From contig JAYKXP010000049.1 of assembly GCA_037176845.1 (NCBI GenBank), positions 248,001 to 312,000 of the forward strand: DNA of 64,000 nt. The letters run 5' to 3'. Below are positions 12,613 to 23,800 of the stretch, piece after piece; positions within the stretch are counted from its first letter, which is position 1, and each line of letters begins with the position of its first letter. Below the pieces are notes generated by a model. It was not told the DNA's origin. It did no database searches and worked only from the letters and a program-made list of their open reading frames with translations. The position numbers were made by a program, and so were the translations under genes. Source of the DNA: Paramarasmius palmivorus. Lineage: Eukaryota > Basidiomycota > Agaricomycetes > Agaricales > Marasmiaceae.

Positions 12613-12942
12613 TGGTCTGTTCCATTCGGCTAGATGGTACGAATGGTATTGACGCTACCACCTCAGGCCTCAGGAATCACTTCATATTTATGGTCATCAT
12701 ATGATTCTCCTGCTGTTACTATATACTATGGAACTGTATTGATGCTGCCTAAGCGCAAAGGAGGTGTACCGAGTTCTTGCAACGATTATGAACGAAACAT
12801 GAGTATGGTGTCCACGTGATGTCTGGCGCTAACCACACCTATTGCACGTGCGCTAAATCAATTCAAGTCTCCACTACCACCAAGATGACTGTGCACGCAT
12901 TCAAAATCGCACAGGGCCATCAATCGTTGGTTTTATTCCACC
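12613..12942. promoter_or_regulatory. Intergenic region upstream of the carboxypeptidase
   Basis: About 330 bases without a gene, separating the kinase stop from the carboxypeptidase start on the same strand. It presumably holds the kinase 3' end and the carboxypeptidase promoter. No specific element was recognised. Confidence 0.4.
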
Positions 12943-14993
12943 ATGACAATCCTAGGACGCCGTGCAGCGACACTGCTTCTTATTTTCGGGTCCATCTCCC
13001 AGATAACACAGGCCGCTTTTAACACGACCAACCTCACCTCGAACCCAGTTCAGAACGTGCTTTCACTCGACCAGCGCCTATATACACCAATTGAATCGCT
13101 GAATTTCTTGTCAAAGGCAGAGTTCACAGTCCTTCGTCATCCATTGTTCCCGAAGCATAGTGCTAGGATCAAGAAGACCGATTTCTGCGATCCTACCGTC
13201 AAGTGCGTAATCCGGCCTATTTTTCTTGCTTATCACTCACAAGGGTAGCAGTGGATACAGCGGATATATTGATATAGAAGCCAGACATCTATTTTTCTAC
13301 TTTTTCGAGTCAAGGTCATCGCCCGAGACGGACGATGTGATATTTTGGACAAACGGAGGTGAGCGCGTTGCATCGATGAGGAAGAAGGATATGCGTCTGA
13401 GGAGTGTTCGATAGGGCCTGGGTGTTCGTCTTCAATTGGTTTGTTTATGGAACTAGGTGCGTTTATCCTCAAACTCTCGCTGTTCGGTGATTAATCGCTT
13501 CTTCAAAGGCCCATGCAGAATACTCGACGAGCACGGTCCCAAATCCCACCCTGAATCCTGGAACTCGAACGCCAATATCTTTTTTATCGATCAACCCGTT
13601 GGCGTCGGCTTCTCTTATGCTGAGTATGGGGAGACAGTGGTGAGGTTGAGATTATAACACGTCGCGATACATGCTCTCATTCTTATCGAAACAGGGAACC
13701 ACAGAAGAAGCTGCTAAAGACATCGCGGCTTTTGTCGCGATCTTCTTTGAGAATTTTAGTCAGTTCAGAGGAAGACCGCTTCATATGGCGGGAGAGTCGT
13801 ACGGGGTGAGTCGATACACAAAGTTCATTTCAGATTTTCCATAATTATGATAATGCTTCAGGGCCGATATGTTCCTCTCTTTGCCTCAGCTGTTTACGAC
13901 CAGAATAGCGCCCTCATAAACGCAGGTCTTGCGCCCATCAATCTCACTTCGATTATGATAGGTACGCAAACTCAATACACTGCTACTGTATTGTCTGAAG
14001 TTTTCCTATCAGGCAATGGCACCCCTCACCTCTTCCACAAACTCCTGGCATTCTATGACATGTCGTGCACTACTGCATCTCTTCCCCCAGTCCTTGACAT
14101 CAGTACCTGTGTCGCGATGAAGCAACTGGTAGGCGTGGTTGTAAGCCTTCATGTCGGAACGTTTTACTGATATGTATGAATAGGTTCCGCGGTGCAGAAA
14201 ATGGATGAAAGAGTCATGTATTGACCAGTTCGACGCTATCAACTGTAACGCGGCTGTCAAATTTTGCGAGGAATCCTTCACTTCGCCGTTCTGGAAAACC
14301 GGTACGCTGTCTTGACTTGCTGGTACTACACAAAAGAGCTGAGATGTCGTGTTCAGGAAAGAATCCATACAACCTCAACCAGCTTTGTGAGGGTGGCCTG
14401 GAGGTGCTCTGTTATCCCGCGACCAAGTACGTTCCTCAATCTCACGATACAGGACGATGTGACTCACGATCGCGCTACTCTAGACATATAAGCAACTTCC
14501 TCTCAGATCCAGATATCAAGGCGAAGCTCGGCGTGGACATGCACCCTTCTATACCATCGAACTTCACCGGGTGCAGCTCCTATGTAGGCGATGCGTTTGA
14601 ACGCACCCTGGATCGGATGCACCTATCAACTCTGCATATTGGGGCTCTACTAGAGCGCGGAATTCGCGTCTTGATTTATGTTGGTACGTATGACTGGATG
14701 AGTAGTTGGGTGGCCAGCGAAAGGTGGACTCTTGAATTGGATTGGAGTGGAAGAGATGAGTTTGTAGGACAGGAGTTGAAAGAGTGGTATGTTGATGGGA
14801 AGAGAGCAGGAAGAGTGAGAAAGTGGGGCAATTTTGCGTTTGTGACGGTTGATGGAGCTGGGCATATGGTGTGTGATGTTTTGTCGTTACAATGTACAAT
14901 CCGGGAAGGCTGATTTTCATGCAGGTGCCATATGATAAGCCCAAACAGGCATTAGAGATGGTTAATAGATGGCTAGCAGGGAAAGGGTTGTAG
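12943..14993 (+). CDS. Serine carboxypeptidase, S10 family (secreted or vacuolar)
   Basis: Removes C-terminal residues from peptides at acidic pH; enters the secretory pathway. ATG 12943 begins a signal peptide of about 24 residues with the core TLLLIFGSISQITQA. Family signatures appear in order. The oxyanion region is NGGPGCSS, rebuilt across an intron. Next come IFFIDQPVGVGFSYAE and the catalytic serine in GESYGGRYVP, also split by an intron. The catalytic Asp lies in IYVGTYDW and the catalytic His in GAGHMVPYDKP. At least seven introns are needed. The C-terminus, including the His loop after the last intron, ends with TAG at 14991-14993. The catalytic triad is complete, so the gene appears functional. 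It could be a yeast CPY-like vacuolar enzyme or a secreted nutritional protease; the sequence does not decide. Confidence 0.93.
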
Positions 14994-15279
14994 GCAGTGG
15001 ATATTTGTTTCCGAGAGATGACCGTATCGTGTACCTCAGCAGTCTACTCGTCCCGCGTACCGTACCGGACATTTCTGGTATAGCCCTGGAACGTGTGTTT
15101 GTCGAATTACGTCATAGCATTAACGTTCTTGTTCCCAACTTTCACCACGTCTCAAAGGTTTTTTACACTCCACCAGCGTTCAGGATGGTCGGAGTGGATT
15201 GGGGCAGAAGTCTAGGGATCCTCGACGCTCACACGCAATGTCATGTCTTCAGCATACCTCGCTCTTGAATCTCGAAAAT

Positions 15280-16020
15280 AAACATGCAAGACCTCGAGAA
15301 TCAATACCGTCCGAACTGGCTTTTTCATGGACTGGCATGGTGAGCACGTTATCACTACTTCTGCTCTATGTATCCGCTGAGCGAACCAGTTATGGAATGC
15401 GTCAAATGACCTCGCTTTTCTACTTCAAGATGACTTGAAGACGACTGTATACCGGGAACATCCTCATTTCTTACGGCTGAAGAGCCTCTATCGCCGACTT
15501 TGAATTCTTTCTCGGCTTACGGACAGCCAAGTCATCCACAAGAGACTCGCTCTTCGATGGACTGCCCTCTCTAGACGCTGGCGGAAAACGCAGTTACCAA
15601 AGCAATGTATACGCATTTGGGTGCGTAGGCTCTCAGGTGTGTCCTGGCACCGTCATTCTCCCTTCTCCCGCTGACATGTTAAAATGTGACCAGTTGCTTT
15701 CGGCCGTTTGATGACCTTCGCATTGATGGGGCCGTTGACCTTCAAGTACATGTTGGGAAAAGCTCTTCCGAGTCCACGCTGCCAAGCTCACGGACCACAA
15801 GTGGTGTTCTGTGGAGAGATGCTCAGGCCGGGCTCAAGTCCTGCATCGTGTCCTCTAATGATTGTCCTTGAACTTGAAACAACGTTAGGAGAGGCGGATC
15901 CACCCTCGACTGGGATCGGAACAGTTATCTGCGAACATTCGGGCCAGGCTACCCCAACCGTGGTTTCGGCTGCAAGAAAACAGAAGAATGATTCAATCGG
16001 CAGGGTGAGATGGGTCAAGA
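15280..16020 (+). pseudogene. Decayed TKL-like kinase (C-lobe remnant)
   Basis: Scattered remains of a kinase similar to the one at 10473. Near 15460-15500 the frame reads NILIS, then a stop, then RASIADFEFF, matching the NILI...IADFG segment with DFG changed to DFE. Near 15590-15630 is YQSNVYAFGCV (compare YQSDIYAFACV). Near 15690-15740 is LRPF-like RPFDDLRIDGAVDLQ (compare RPFHDHRTDGAVILQ). Further similarity to the end of the C-lobe follows as LELETTLGEA. No N-lobe, lysine or catalytic loop was found. Stops and frameshifts interrupt every reading. It lies just downstream of the carboxypeptidase, so the likely origin is a tandem duplication spanning kinase sequence, followed by decay. Confidence 0.75.
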
Positions 16021-16560
16021 CTGAACGGTTTTGTGGCGGTCGTTTACACGGTGTTGCAACTTGCTACTCTGCGCAATTGGACACATGAGCTATGGTTTTC
16101 ACCTTAGCAGTTCAGGAATGAATTGGTGATGTCACTTGGAGCGGCTTTTTAGCTCAAGGGTTAGATGAGTTCACAGATACATTTCACGGGCATTTCTCTC
16201 AGAATCTCAATCATAAAGCGTGGCTTTTTGGACTACCTTCAAGACTTGAACGTGAACCCGCGAATAGTCTCTTCTTTGACACATTTCAGCTAACTGCAGG
16301 GTGGATTCGTTGGTCTCCGTTGGTGCCACTACCGCAGGGAAATCAACTCTGCACCTTGTTTGCCCCACTACTTCTCCGTGCTAGACCTGTTATAGCTAAC
16401 AGAATGTCGTTTGTTCCGCATGTTTTAGGGTGTATAAATAATTTGTCTACATCATATGTGACAGCTTTCGTCCGTACGGGGTCAGAACTCGGTGAGGCAT
16501 TTGTTGGATGCTTCCGCCAAGGGGGATCGGATCATCTTTGAGGCATTTTCTGGAGCCTTA
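16021..16560. other. Intergenic stretch upstream of metallothionein copy 1
   Basis: About 540 bases without a recognised gene, ending in the promoter of the metallothionein at 16677. Short open frames here carry no domain. Confidence 0.4.
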
Positions 16561-16589
16561 TCTATCTCGGCAAGTTCCGAGGGCAGATA

Positions 16590-16597
16590 TAAAAGCC
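16590..16597 (+). promoter_or_regulatory. TATA box of metallothionein copy 1
   Basis: TATAAAAG lies about 80 bases upstream of the metallothionein ATG at 16677, a good position for a strongly inducible promoter. No equally placed TATA was seen before copies 2 and 3. Metal-response sites were not identified with confidence. Confidence 0.55.
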
Positions 16598-16676
16598 CTA
16601 TATCTCAAGCGGAGTGATTCAGACAAACCGTCGAAGCCCACTTACCTCTATCGTCAACTCAAGCACCACAATAATC

Positions 16677-16894
16677 ATGTTCACCGTACGTTCTACTTGT
16701 GTACGATTCTGGTTCACTTTTGACTCACGAAACATGTTCGTAGACTGCTCAGATTCCCGTTTCTCAAGCCAACTGTGGCTCCAACAGCTGCTCTTGCGGC
16801 GAAAGGTGCGCCTCAACAGCTTGCGACTACCCCGATCCATAGCTCACCGTTCCATATCAGCTGTGCATGCAAGCCTGGCGAATGCAAGTGCTAG
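16677..16894 (+). CDS. Seven-cysteine mini-metallothionein, copy 1 (intact)
   Basis: A cytosolic metal-binding peptide, likely for Cu(I), Cd or Zn. It is too short and too split for ordinary ORF calling. Three exons, 16677-16685, 16753-16805 and 16861-16894, give 31 residues. Introns start gtacg and gtgcg and both end in cag. Cysteines are at 11, 16, 18, 22, 24, 29 and 31, a C-x4-C-x-C-x3-C-x-C-x4-C-x-C spacing. It begins MFTIPVSQANC and ends ACKPGECKC. Seven cysteines in about 30 residues with C-x-C pairs is the hallmark of short fungal metallothioneins. As I recall, mushroom examples such as AsMT1 share this spacing. A TATA box lies upstream and the gene converges on the DUF6533 gene at 17303. 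All splice sites are canonical. Confidence 0.85.
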
Positions 16895-17302
16895 ACGCTA
16901 AAACATTTTGAACGACGCAAAGCACATTGCTTGACATTGTACATTTGTTATACTCTCGGTATTCGTGACCTCCTGAATTTGAAGAAATCACATTAATGCC
17001 ATGAACTTTGTAATGATGTGTTCAGTCGAGGGACAATCGTAAGGTAGCACCCGCACTCTAACGAGTTAGATCTAGTTAGATACGACGCACGTTTAAGTAC
17101 TCGGTAAGGGAAGAAGATAGTAAAGTACAGTACTTGGCATACCAGATACAATCGGATTGCAGATCGATGCTGTAGTTGACCGGCACTTATGGGCGAAGAA
17201 AGTTGTCAGGACAACCTTAGGTAGTGAAACCGAACGCATGCGGCATAATATTGGAATTTGGACTACTACGTACGTATAGTTGTGTGGGATAAGCTGACCG
17301 TT
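16895..17302. other. Gap between convergent metallothionein 1 and DUF6533 gene 1
   Basis: About 410 bases with no gene seen, holding the 3' ends of both neighbours. In copy 2 the corresponding gap is only about 113 bases, so the modules differ in length here. Confidence 0.45.
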
Positions 17303-19288
17303 TTATGAACCAGTAAAGTTGAGTGGATGTCGTACGCCTGAGCTCTCGCTGCCTTCAATACCTTTCGCATCCCGTACAACAGAGATTTCCCTCATGTTAA
17401 GCAGGATACGGGAGCTGATGACCGAGTACCCCCTGTAATAATGTCTGTCTTGGTAGATCTTTCTTTAAAACAGAGAACTTACACCAAACACGGGCTAGAA
17501 TAATGATAATCAATGTCAACATTTGAACCGTCATTGAGAAGAGTGAGCTGTACTTGATCATAACCGTTCCAAGTGTTACACGATCTATAGAGGCCATAGT
17601 AATTTGGGTTGCGAACAGGGCTATAAGTTTGAATCAGGATGTGACTGGCAATGTATGTGCATAGGATACGTACCCAAAACAGCGACAAACCAATAAATGC
17701 CGTCCCTGAGGAAAAGAGATAGAATGTGAGTTCGAATACGCACATCCCTTCGCCTTTCTTCGTATAACCGCGATCCACATTTGTACGCTGTCAATAGGAA
17801 CATAGCGGTAGACTTGCCATGTATATGGTAAGATCCATTGTCATTGACGAGGAACACGGAGATGCTCACGATCGCCAAAGGCGGGTATGCCATCGCGCTG
17901 TAGGTTGCCCTTTCTGGATTCCCTAAATATACAAGTCAGCGGAACGAAGAGAAGTATACTGAAGGTATCAACTCACTGAATGAATAACAACCTTTGAGAA
18001 AAGGTCTGTTGGAACTGGGTAAGAGGGTGACTACGCCCAAAAAGGACGAGAACATACCCAAGGTGGATGAATCCGATGTCTAGGATTTCAACGTTGTGAG
18101 ATGCGAATTCAAGTGTTAGATCTTGAACACATAGAACATACAACTTACCCTGTATTGCCTTCACTACTTTATAGTCCAGTACAATTCTGGTCCCGATTCA
18201 GCGTAAGCTTCAAACTTTCCAGAGGTGGTTTGACTAACAAGAGGATGGACTCCGCTAGCGTTAGTTTAAGTCAGTCGTGAGGCGTAACAATAAACCATAA
18301 GAGCTGACCTAAAATGGCAGGTAGAAAACAATAAAGCACTTTTTTGGACTTGCCATATAACACCCAAACTCGCAACAGGAGTACCAGGTCAACGGCAGGA
18401 ATTACCACGACTGTACTTGCCATCTCCAACTAGCAATACTTTCGTTCAGTAATCTGGGGTATTAAGTCGGCCAAGGAGAACATACATAGAATAGTGCAGC
18501 ACATCTGATGAAAGGAATGTGGATATGAGAAGTATTTTCCCGTGAAGATCGATTGGCCTACTCACTCCTACACGGAATAGAAGAGTCAGTACAGTCAGAG
18601 TATCAAAGAATGCGGAATGCGAGCTAACGTTGTCGGTCTTAACCTCGCGAAACATGACTGTTCGAACGTTGTACAGAGAGAATAAGTTCAGAGTCATAGC
18701 CGACAGGTCACTGAATATCCTACTCACAGCTAACGTGCAGGCTGGGTGTCAAGCCTAATCAGATGCGAACGAAATGCCAGACCAATGGTGTAACTTGCCT
18801 GATCGCAACAATGCTGAAGTACCGATTCTATTTGTTGCGGTTTCGGCGAAGTGATAGGGAACTGCAAGGAGAACAACGTACAAGGAGCTACGAGTCGGAG
18901 ATTAATCTTCAGAAACATAGAAAAGCAATGGACACATACAAATATATTCGCAACAATTTGTTTTGGACGTTTCCAAATCAGTTCGATCTAGGTACCAATG
19001 AGATGCGTGCGCTGAGTGTTATGGTATACAAAAAGCCCTTACCTCCCGATCGAGAGTCAAGAAGTAGTCGAATCTACATCTTTCCGGTCAGGTCTCTTGC
19101 GCGTGTGCTGACGAGAACGTCACATACATCAATACTGTCAAAGCGGCCACTTTCCGCGGGATTAGCTTCTGAGAGGGCAGAGAAACACAGCACATACCTG
19201 CCATGTAATTTGTCGTTTGTGCGTCGTTTGTGAGCTGTAAAATCTGAGCGAGCATCGCCGCTTCTTCGGGGGAGGGTGAAGACGCCAT
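17303..19288 (-). CDS. DUF6533 seven-helix membrane protein, copy 1
   Basis: Function unknown; an integral membrane protein of the DUF6533 type that is abundant in agaricomycetes. ATG at 19288 opens MASSPSPEEAAMLAQIL, then TNYMAG at the first exon end. The spliced DUF6533 core is AALTVL, then FDYFLTLDRE, then IELIWKRPKQ, then NRYFSIVAIR, each on its own small exon. Further exons encode hydrophobic segments consistent with about seven helices. The last exon reads GYSVISSRILLNMRE and ends with TAA at 17303-17305. After NRYFSIVAIR the donor is GCAAGT, a GC-AG intron; the paralogues use GT there. Two in-frame ATGs lie upstream of 19288, but the paralogues support 19288. Joins of the middle exons are approximate. 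It pairs with metallothionein copy 1. Confidence 0.8.
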
Positions 19289-19563
19289 GGTGTGTTGAAG
19301 CATCGGATTCCAGCGGACCCAATTATACGTATTGGATTTGGCGCCCCATGGGCCATGGGCTATCTGAGTAGGAATGGTTTGGCATCTCCCGCGTTCTAAT
19401 GATCGGGCGATGAGTGAATAGTATTAGACTCGTACGTGTGTCGAGACCATTAGCAATTTAGAATGATAGAACAATGAACCTTGTCGAAGATGACATTCAA
19501 TCTTCTGAGCGTTAAAGTTGATTAGACACCATGTGATGGGGTTCATGCTATTGGGATCGAAAG

Positions 19564-19663
19564 AATCGCTGTAATGGCCATTCTAGAACTAAGAAGTATC
19601 AAATTGCTGTAATGGTCGTTCTGGAAGTATCAAATCGCTGTAATGGCCATTCTGGAAGTATCA
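19564..19663. repeat. 31-base tandem repeat, three units
   Basis: Units at 19564-19601, 19602-19632 and 19633-19663 share the core GCTGTAATGG. The first has a 7-base insertion and the others are 31 bases with few mismatches. It lies about 280 bases upstream of DUF6533 gene 1. Confidence 0.85.
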
Positions 19664-20089
19664 TAGCCTTGAGTAATGTGCGCCGTAAGCAGAAGACGAA
19701 GGGCGATAAGCCAAGGGGCTGCGTGAACGCTCTGAACTGTGACTAAGCGTTGAATATTCGTTGGCCGAGATATTGTGCGTACATACCTTCACTATGAGTG
19801 ACGTCAAGCTCGAGCAACATCTCGCCAATTCTTCCTAAAGAGGACGCCTGGTGAATGGCAGACACCGCGCTATTCCATGAGCACCACACACTGGTAGCGA
19901 TACGCCACGCCCCAACACAGGCCGTATCTTGCTAGAACCTATATCACTGACTTATCAAGATGCAGACGGACAACTGAGATGTGAAGGCTCTGAGGGTACC
20001 CACGCTCCATCATGATACTGGCATTTGACGCCGGACTGAATAGATGGATGTGACCCACTCATCATGCATCAGTGAGCAATGTATGCATC

Positions 20090-20400
20090 GATATCAACGG
20101 TCGAAGTTGGTGGAAAATTAACGATGGTAGCGTCGAGTGAAACAGATATATACTAGAGCCCCGACAGTTTCCTCTGTAGCTTCCTGTCGACCTTCCCAGG
20201 ATCAGTTACATCGTCAAGGATGAAGCCTACGAATACGCACTCGAGTCCCATATACGACCTAAAATAATAGCCATCATTGTATGGCTATCGCCAAATCATA
20301 TCAAACTGGAATGATTGTACTATATAGGTTGCTTGAGGAGTGGTGAACTTCTGGACTGTAGATTGCTCGACATCAAATGGAAGACCATCACGAGTTCGGA
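20090..20400. repeat. Duplicated intergenic block, copy A
   Basis: Closely similar to 23470-23800, with shared runs such as GTAGCGTCGAGTGAAA and GCTTCCTGTCGACCTTC. It belongs to the module duplication. On the minus strand an ATG-started frame of about 32 codons runs from the CAT at about 20258 and contains FILDDVTDP; copy B keeps the same frame. Confidence 0.8.
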
Positions 20401-20617
20401 ATGAAAGCAATTTACTGTGCAATTTTACTCACGGTCACGGTCGTCTTGGTGACCTGGGTCCTCAAATTAAATGGGTTTTCCAGAACGTCGGACCACTGGC
20501 ACTTGGATGCAGTGGGTCCGCCACTTTCTTGTTTTCGGGCGAGTTTTGGGCGAGCCGCATGCTACATCTTTCAGGGGAGACTCGGGAAAGACTATCGAAA
20601 CACACTTGACTCTATCA

Positions 20618-20846
20618 ATGCACGATAACTATGTTCACCGTACGTCCTGCTCGTATACGACTCGTTCATTGTTGACTCATGAAACCTGTTTGCAAACTGC
20701 TCAAATCCCCGTTTCTCAAGCCAACTGTGGCTCCAACAGCTGCTCTTGTGGCGAAAGGTGCGCCTCAACAGCTTGCGACTACCTTGATCCATAGCTCATC
20801 GTTCCGTATCAGCTGTGCCTGCAAGCCTGGCGAATGCAAGTGCTAA
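20618..20846 (+). CDS. Metallothionein copy 2, intron-1 acceptor lost
   Basis: Exon 1 (20631-20639), the second exon ending at 20757 and the last exon (20813-20846) match copy 1, and all seven cysteines with their spacing are preserved. However, the intron-1 acceptor is changed from CAG to CAA (about 20702-20704), and the intron has no other AG before the coding region. The retained intron is open in frame with the cysteine exon, and an in-frame ATG at 20618 would start it. An N-terminally extended peptide with extra Cys residues is therefore possible without intron-1 splicing. Intron 2 (gtgcg to cag) is normal. It is either a decaying copy or a functional variant; transcript data would decide. 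The first base given is the ATG of the read-through form. Confidence 0.6.
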
Positions 20847-20959
20847 ATGCCGAATGTTACACAATTCAAAACGATGCACATCGTATCCTATTGTACAATT
20901 GTTACTCTCGATAAACCCTGAACTCGTAATCATGTCGTCACCAACTACACTTCTCCCCC

Positions 20960-22931
20960 TTAGGATGTCTTCTGTTGGCGCAGCGAAGCCGAGCGCATGT
21001 CGTTGAGTGGAATTGGGGCTGATCTTTGAGTGCCTTCAGACTCCTCCCCGCTATTGAAGACCGAGAATTCCTTCATATTAAGCAGAATGCGCGAGCTGAT
21101 GACCGAATATCCTCTGCAAAGAAAATAAGCCCCGATCCATGGCTTCTCGTTCCTAGTGACTTACACCATACACGGACTATTGTAACATTGTCAGTGTCTC
21201 CTCGTCGATCGCCAACAATGAAAGAGTATCATACTTGATCAGCATTTCTCCGAGCGTGACACGGGCTACTGCGGCTATAACGATTTGAGTTATGAACAAC
21301 GCTAGGTGTACATTTGAGTTATTATGTATACGGGTTAATGAGGCACGTACCCAAAACCGCAATGAACCAGTAAACGCCATCTCGAATGAAAAGAGACAGA
21401 ATGGGTGTCCGGACACGCGTAGCACCGCCTGATCGACGTTCGTATCTTTGAGATCCGCACTTGTACATCGTTAAGAAGAACATGACAGTGGACTTTCATC
21501 GACATCACCGTGATATCAATAGAAATCTGCCTCGTCAGGAGGAGAGGAACGTACAATAGCCAATGGTGTATAGACCATTGCACTGTAGCTCGTTCTTTCT
21601 GAGTAGTCTGAGAGTCAGAGTAGTTAACAAATGAGGGTACGCAATCTGGATCGTTCCTCTTACTGAGTGGGTAGCATCCCTTGACGACGTCCCTTTTAAG
21701 AGCTTATTGAGAAAGATGATGATCGAAAGACTCCCCAGGCACATACCCAGCGTGGAGGAATCCATTCTCTACTTTCTATGTGAGACTTGTGTTAAATTGT
21801 ATGGAGTCGACGCACTCTTGATGGATGAAACGACCTTGCAACACAATACGATCCTACATGCGTCATGAATATCTCAGTCTGCATATGGGTAGTGCAACAC
21901 ACATGATGATCGGCTCCACTGATAAGATATAAGCGGATACTTGCAGTAGAAAAGGGTCGGTAACTGACCAAAGATGACAGGAAGCAAACAATAAAGCAAT
22001 GTCTTGGACTTGCTATACAATGCCCATACCCGCAAAAATAGTACGAAATCGACGACGGGAGTGATAACAATGCTGCTTGATAATTCCAGCTATAGTATTC
22101 TCTGAGAAAACGGTGTCATGTAGCAGGGAAAATGATACGTGCATAGAGTAAAGCGGCACATCTAGCAGACGGATGGATCATTCGCGTTTAACACGAGTCG
22201 ACGGAATACTCACTCCTAGATGCGAAGAGATTATAATCAACGAAGACTAAAAGCAAGTGGCTCACTCACGTTATCGGACTTGACTTCTCGGAACATGACT
22301 ATCGAATGACGCCGTCGAGTGCGTTAGCTGAAGCGCTGAAGGCGTAGGTTCACTCACAAGTAACATGCGCGCTGGATGTATTGTGCTCAGCCAAGGAACA
22401 ATGGCGTGTCATTGGAGACTCGGACACACCTGATGGCAAGAATAGTGAAGTACCGATTCTGTGTCAACGGATGATTAGAAATATGAGCAAAAGTAAGGCA
22501 GAAAACATTTGGGAGTGATTTACAAGAAGCTGCAAAGGGATTTTATCAAGTATTGTGAGCAGCAGTCAAAGGGGACGTACGAACAAATTCGCGGCCATTT
22601 GCTTTGGCCGTTTCCAGATTAGTTCGACCTGATCGGTGGTCAGATGCTGCGGCGGCCACGATGGAAGGGTATTACCTCCCTGCCTATGGTCAAGAAGTAG
22701 TCGAACCTGGAGCGGATTAGTTTAGCGTGCTGTGAAGCAAGAGATATATGTACACCAAGACAGTCAGGGCGGCCGCTGGAGAATAAAGGGACAAAATTAG
22801 CTTCAAATTGAAGAAGGCAAGAAGACTGTCACATAGTACCACTCACCTGCCATATAGTTTGTTATCCGTTCGTCCGCTATGACTTGAAAGAACATAGAAA
22901 GCGCAGCAGCCTCTTCGGGTGGGGACGCCAT
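20960..22931 (-). CDS. DUF6533 seven-helix membrane protein, copy 2
   Basis: Paralogue of the genes at 17303 and 24773. ATG at 22931 opens MASPPEEAAALSMFFQVI, followed by TNYMAG. The core continues over small exons as AALTVL, FDYFLTIGRE (LDRE replaced by IGRE), VELIWKRPKQ-like sequence, then NRYFTILAIR with a normal GT donor. The final exon reads GYSVISSRILLNMKE and ends with TAA at 20960-20962 after a polar tail. Several hydrophobic segments lie between. Function is unknown; DUF6533 proteins are multi-helix membrane proteins common in mushrooms. It converges on metallothionein copy 2 with only about 113 bases between stop codons. Middle exons were not all resolved, so intactness is likely but unproven. 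Confidence 0.75.
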
Positions 22932-23469
22932 GGTGGTTCGGAAGACAGATCTCAAAGGAATCAGATTATACGTCTGCTCTTTTGCTTTCACTTAGCGCGT
23001 CGCCGCCGCAGTTGGGGGCCACCTGCGTTGACGATCAAGCATCGTGATTCTTGATCAAGCTAGACGATAATAGATGATTTCTGAGTGCTGCATGTTACGG
23101 GCCACTCTGCAGTGGCACGGTATTGCGGGCCATGAGATTTAGTATGCCATAGTAAGTAGAGTCGAAAAGTAGTTTCCTCGACGTTGGATCAATTCGTAGC
23201 TCTTGGATGCCCATAAGATTGGTCTGTAGATTGCCCGGTATCAAATGGACAATCATAAGACGCATGACTAGGAGGATCAACATCAATGATGGTGGCTTCA
23301 AAAGTGAAGAGAGAACCGAAAGAAACGTCAATGGGGGCAACTCGCTGATCGTCGGACCGAATAGATGGATGAGACCTGTTCAAGCCACTCATTATACATC
23401 AATGAACAATGTATGTCATCAAGGGAATGTTTGGACGTAATTTGCCATTTAGTGTAGAAGTCTCCACTG

Positions 23470-23800
23470 ACGACGGAGTCTCGGTGCATCGATATCAATG
23501 GTGGAAAGTTAACGACGGTAGCGTCGAGTGAAATAGATGTATTTTGAAGCCTCGACAGGTTCTTCTGTAGCTTCCTGTCGACCTTCGCCGGATCAGTCAC
23601 ATCGTCGAGGATGAAGCCTACGAATAGCAATACGCACTCGAGTCCCGTACACGTCCATCATTGCATACCTATCGCCAAATCATATCAAACCGGAATGACT
23701 GTATAGGTTTGAGGAGTGGTGAACTTCCAGACTCAGCTGTGTATTCCTCATATCGAATGGAAGACCATGACTAGAAAATGACCAGATGCTCAACAGAAGA
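23470..23800. repeat. Duplicated intergenic block, copy B
   Basis: Partner of 20090-20400. Differences include a 6-base in-frame insertion on the minus strand and substitutions that are partly synonymous in the shared FILDDVTDP frame. The frame stays open longer here than in copy A. Confidence 0.8.

Larger units (their letters stand above)
16560..19300. repeat. Copy 1 of a tandem metallothionein + DUF6533 module
   Basis: This copy contains a metallothionein gene on + (16677-16894) facing a DUF6533 gene on - (17303-19288). The same arrangement recurs at about 20560-22935 and 24290-26725. Metallothionein start codons are spaced 3,954 and 3,719 bases apart. Exons are strongly conserved between copies and introns are more diverged. 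Exact edges were not determined. Confidence 0.82.
19289..20617. other. Spacer between modules 1 and 2, with short repeats
   Basis: This spacer holds the promoter of DUF6533 gene 1, a 31-base tandem repeat (19564-19663), and a block (about 20090-20400) repeated at 23470-23800. One minus-strand segment in that block stays open in both copies. No confident gene was found. Confidence 0.5.
20560..22935. repeat. Copy 2 of the metallothionein + DUF6533 module
   Basis: Same gene order and orientation as copy 1: metallothionein-like gene on + (20618-20846) and DUF6533 gene on - (20960-22931). The convergent gap is shorter than in copy 1. Confidence 0.82.
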
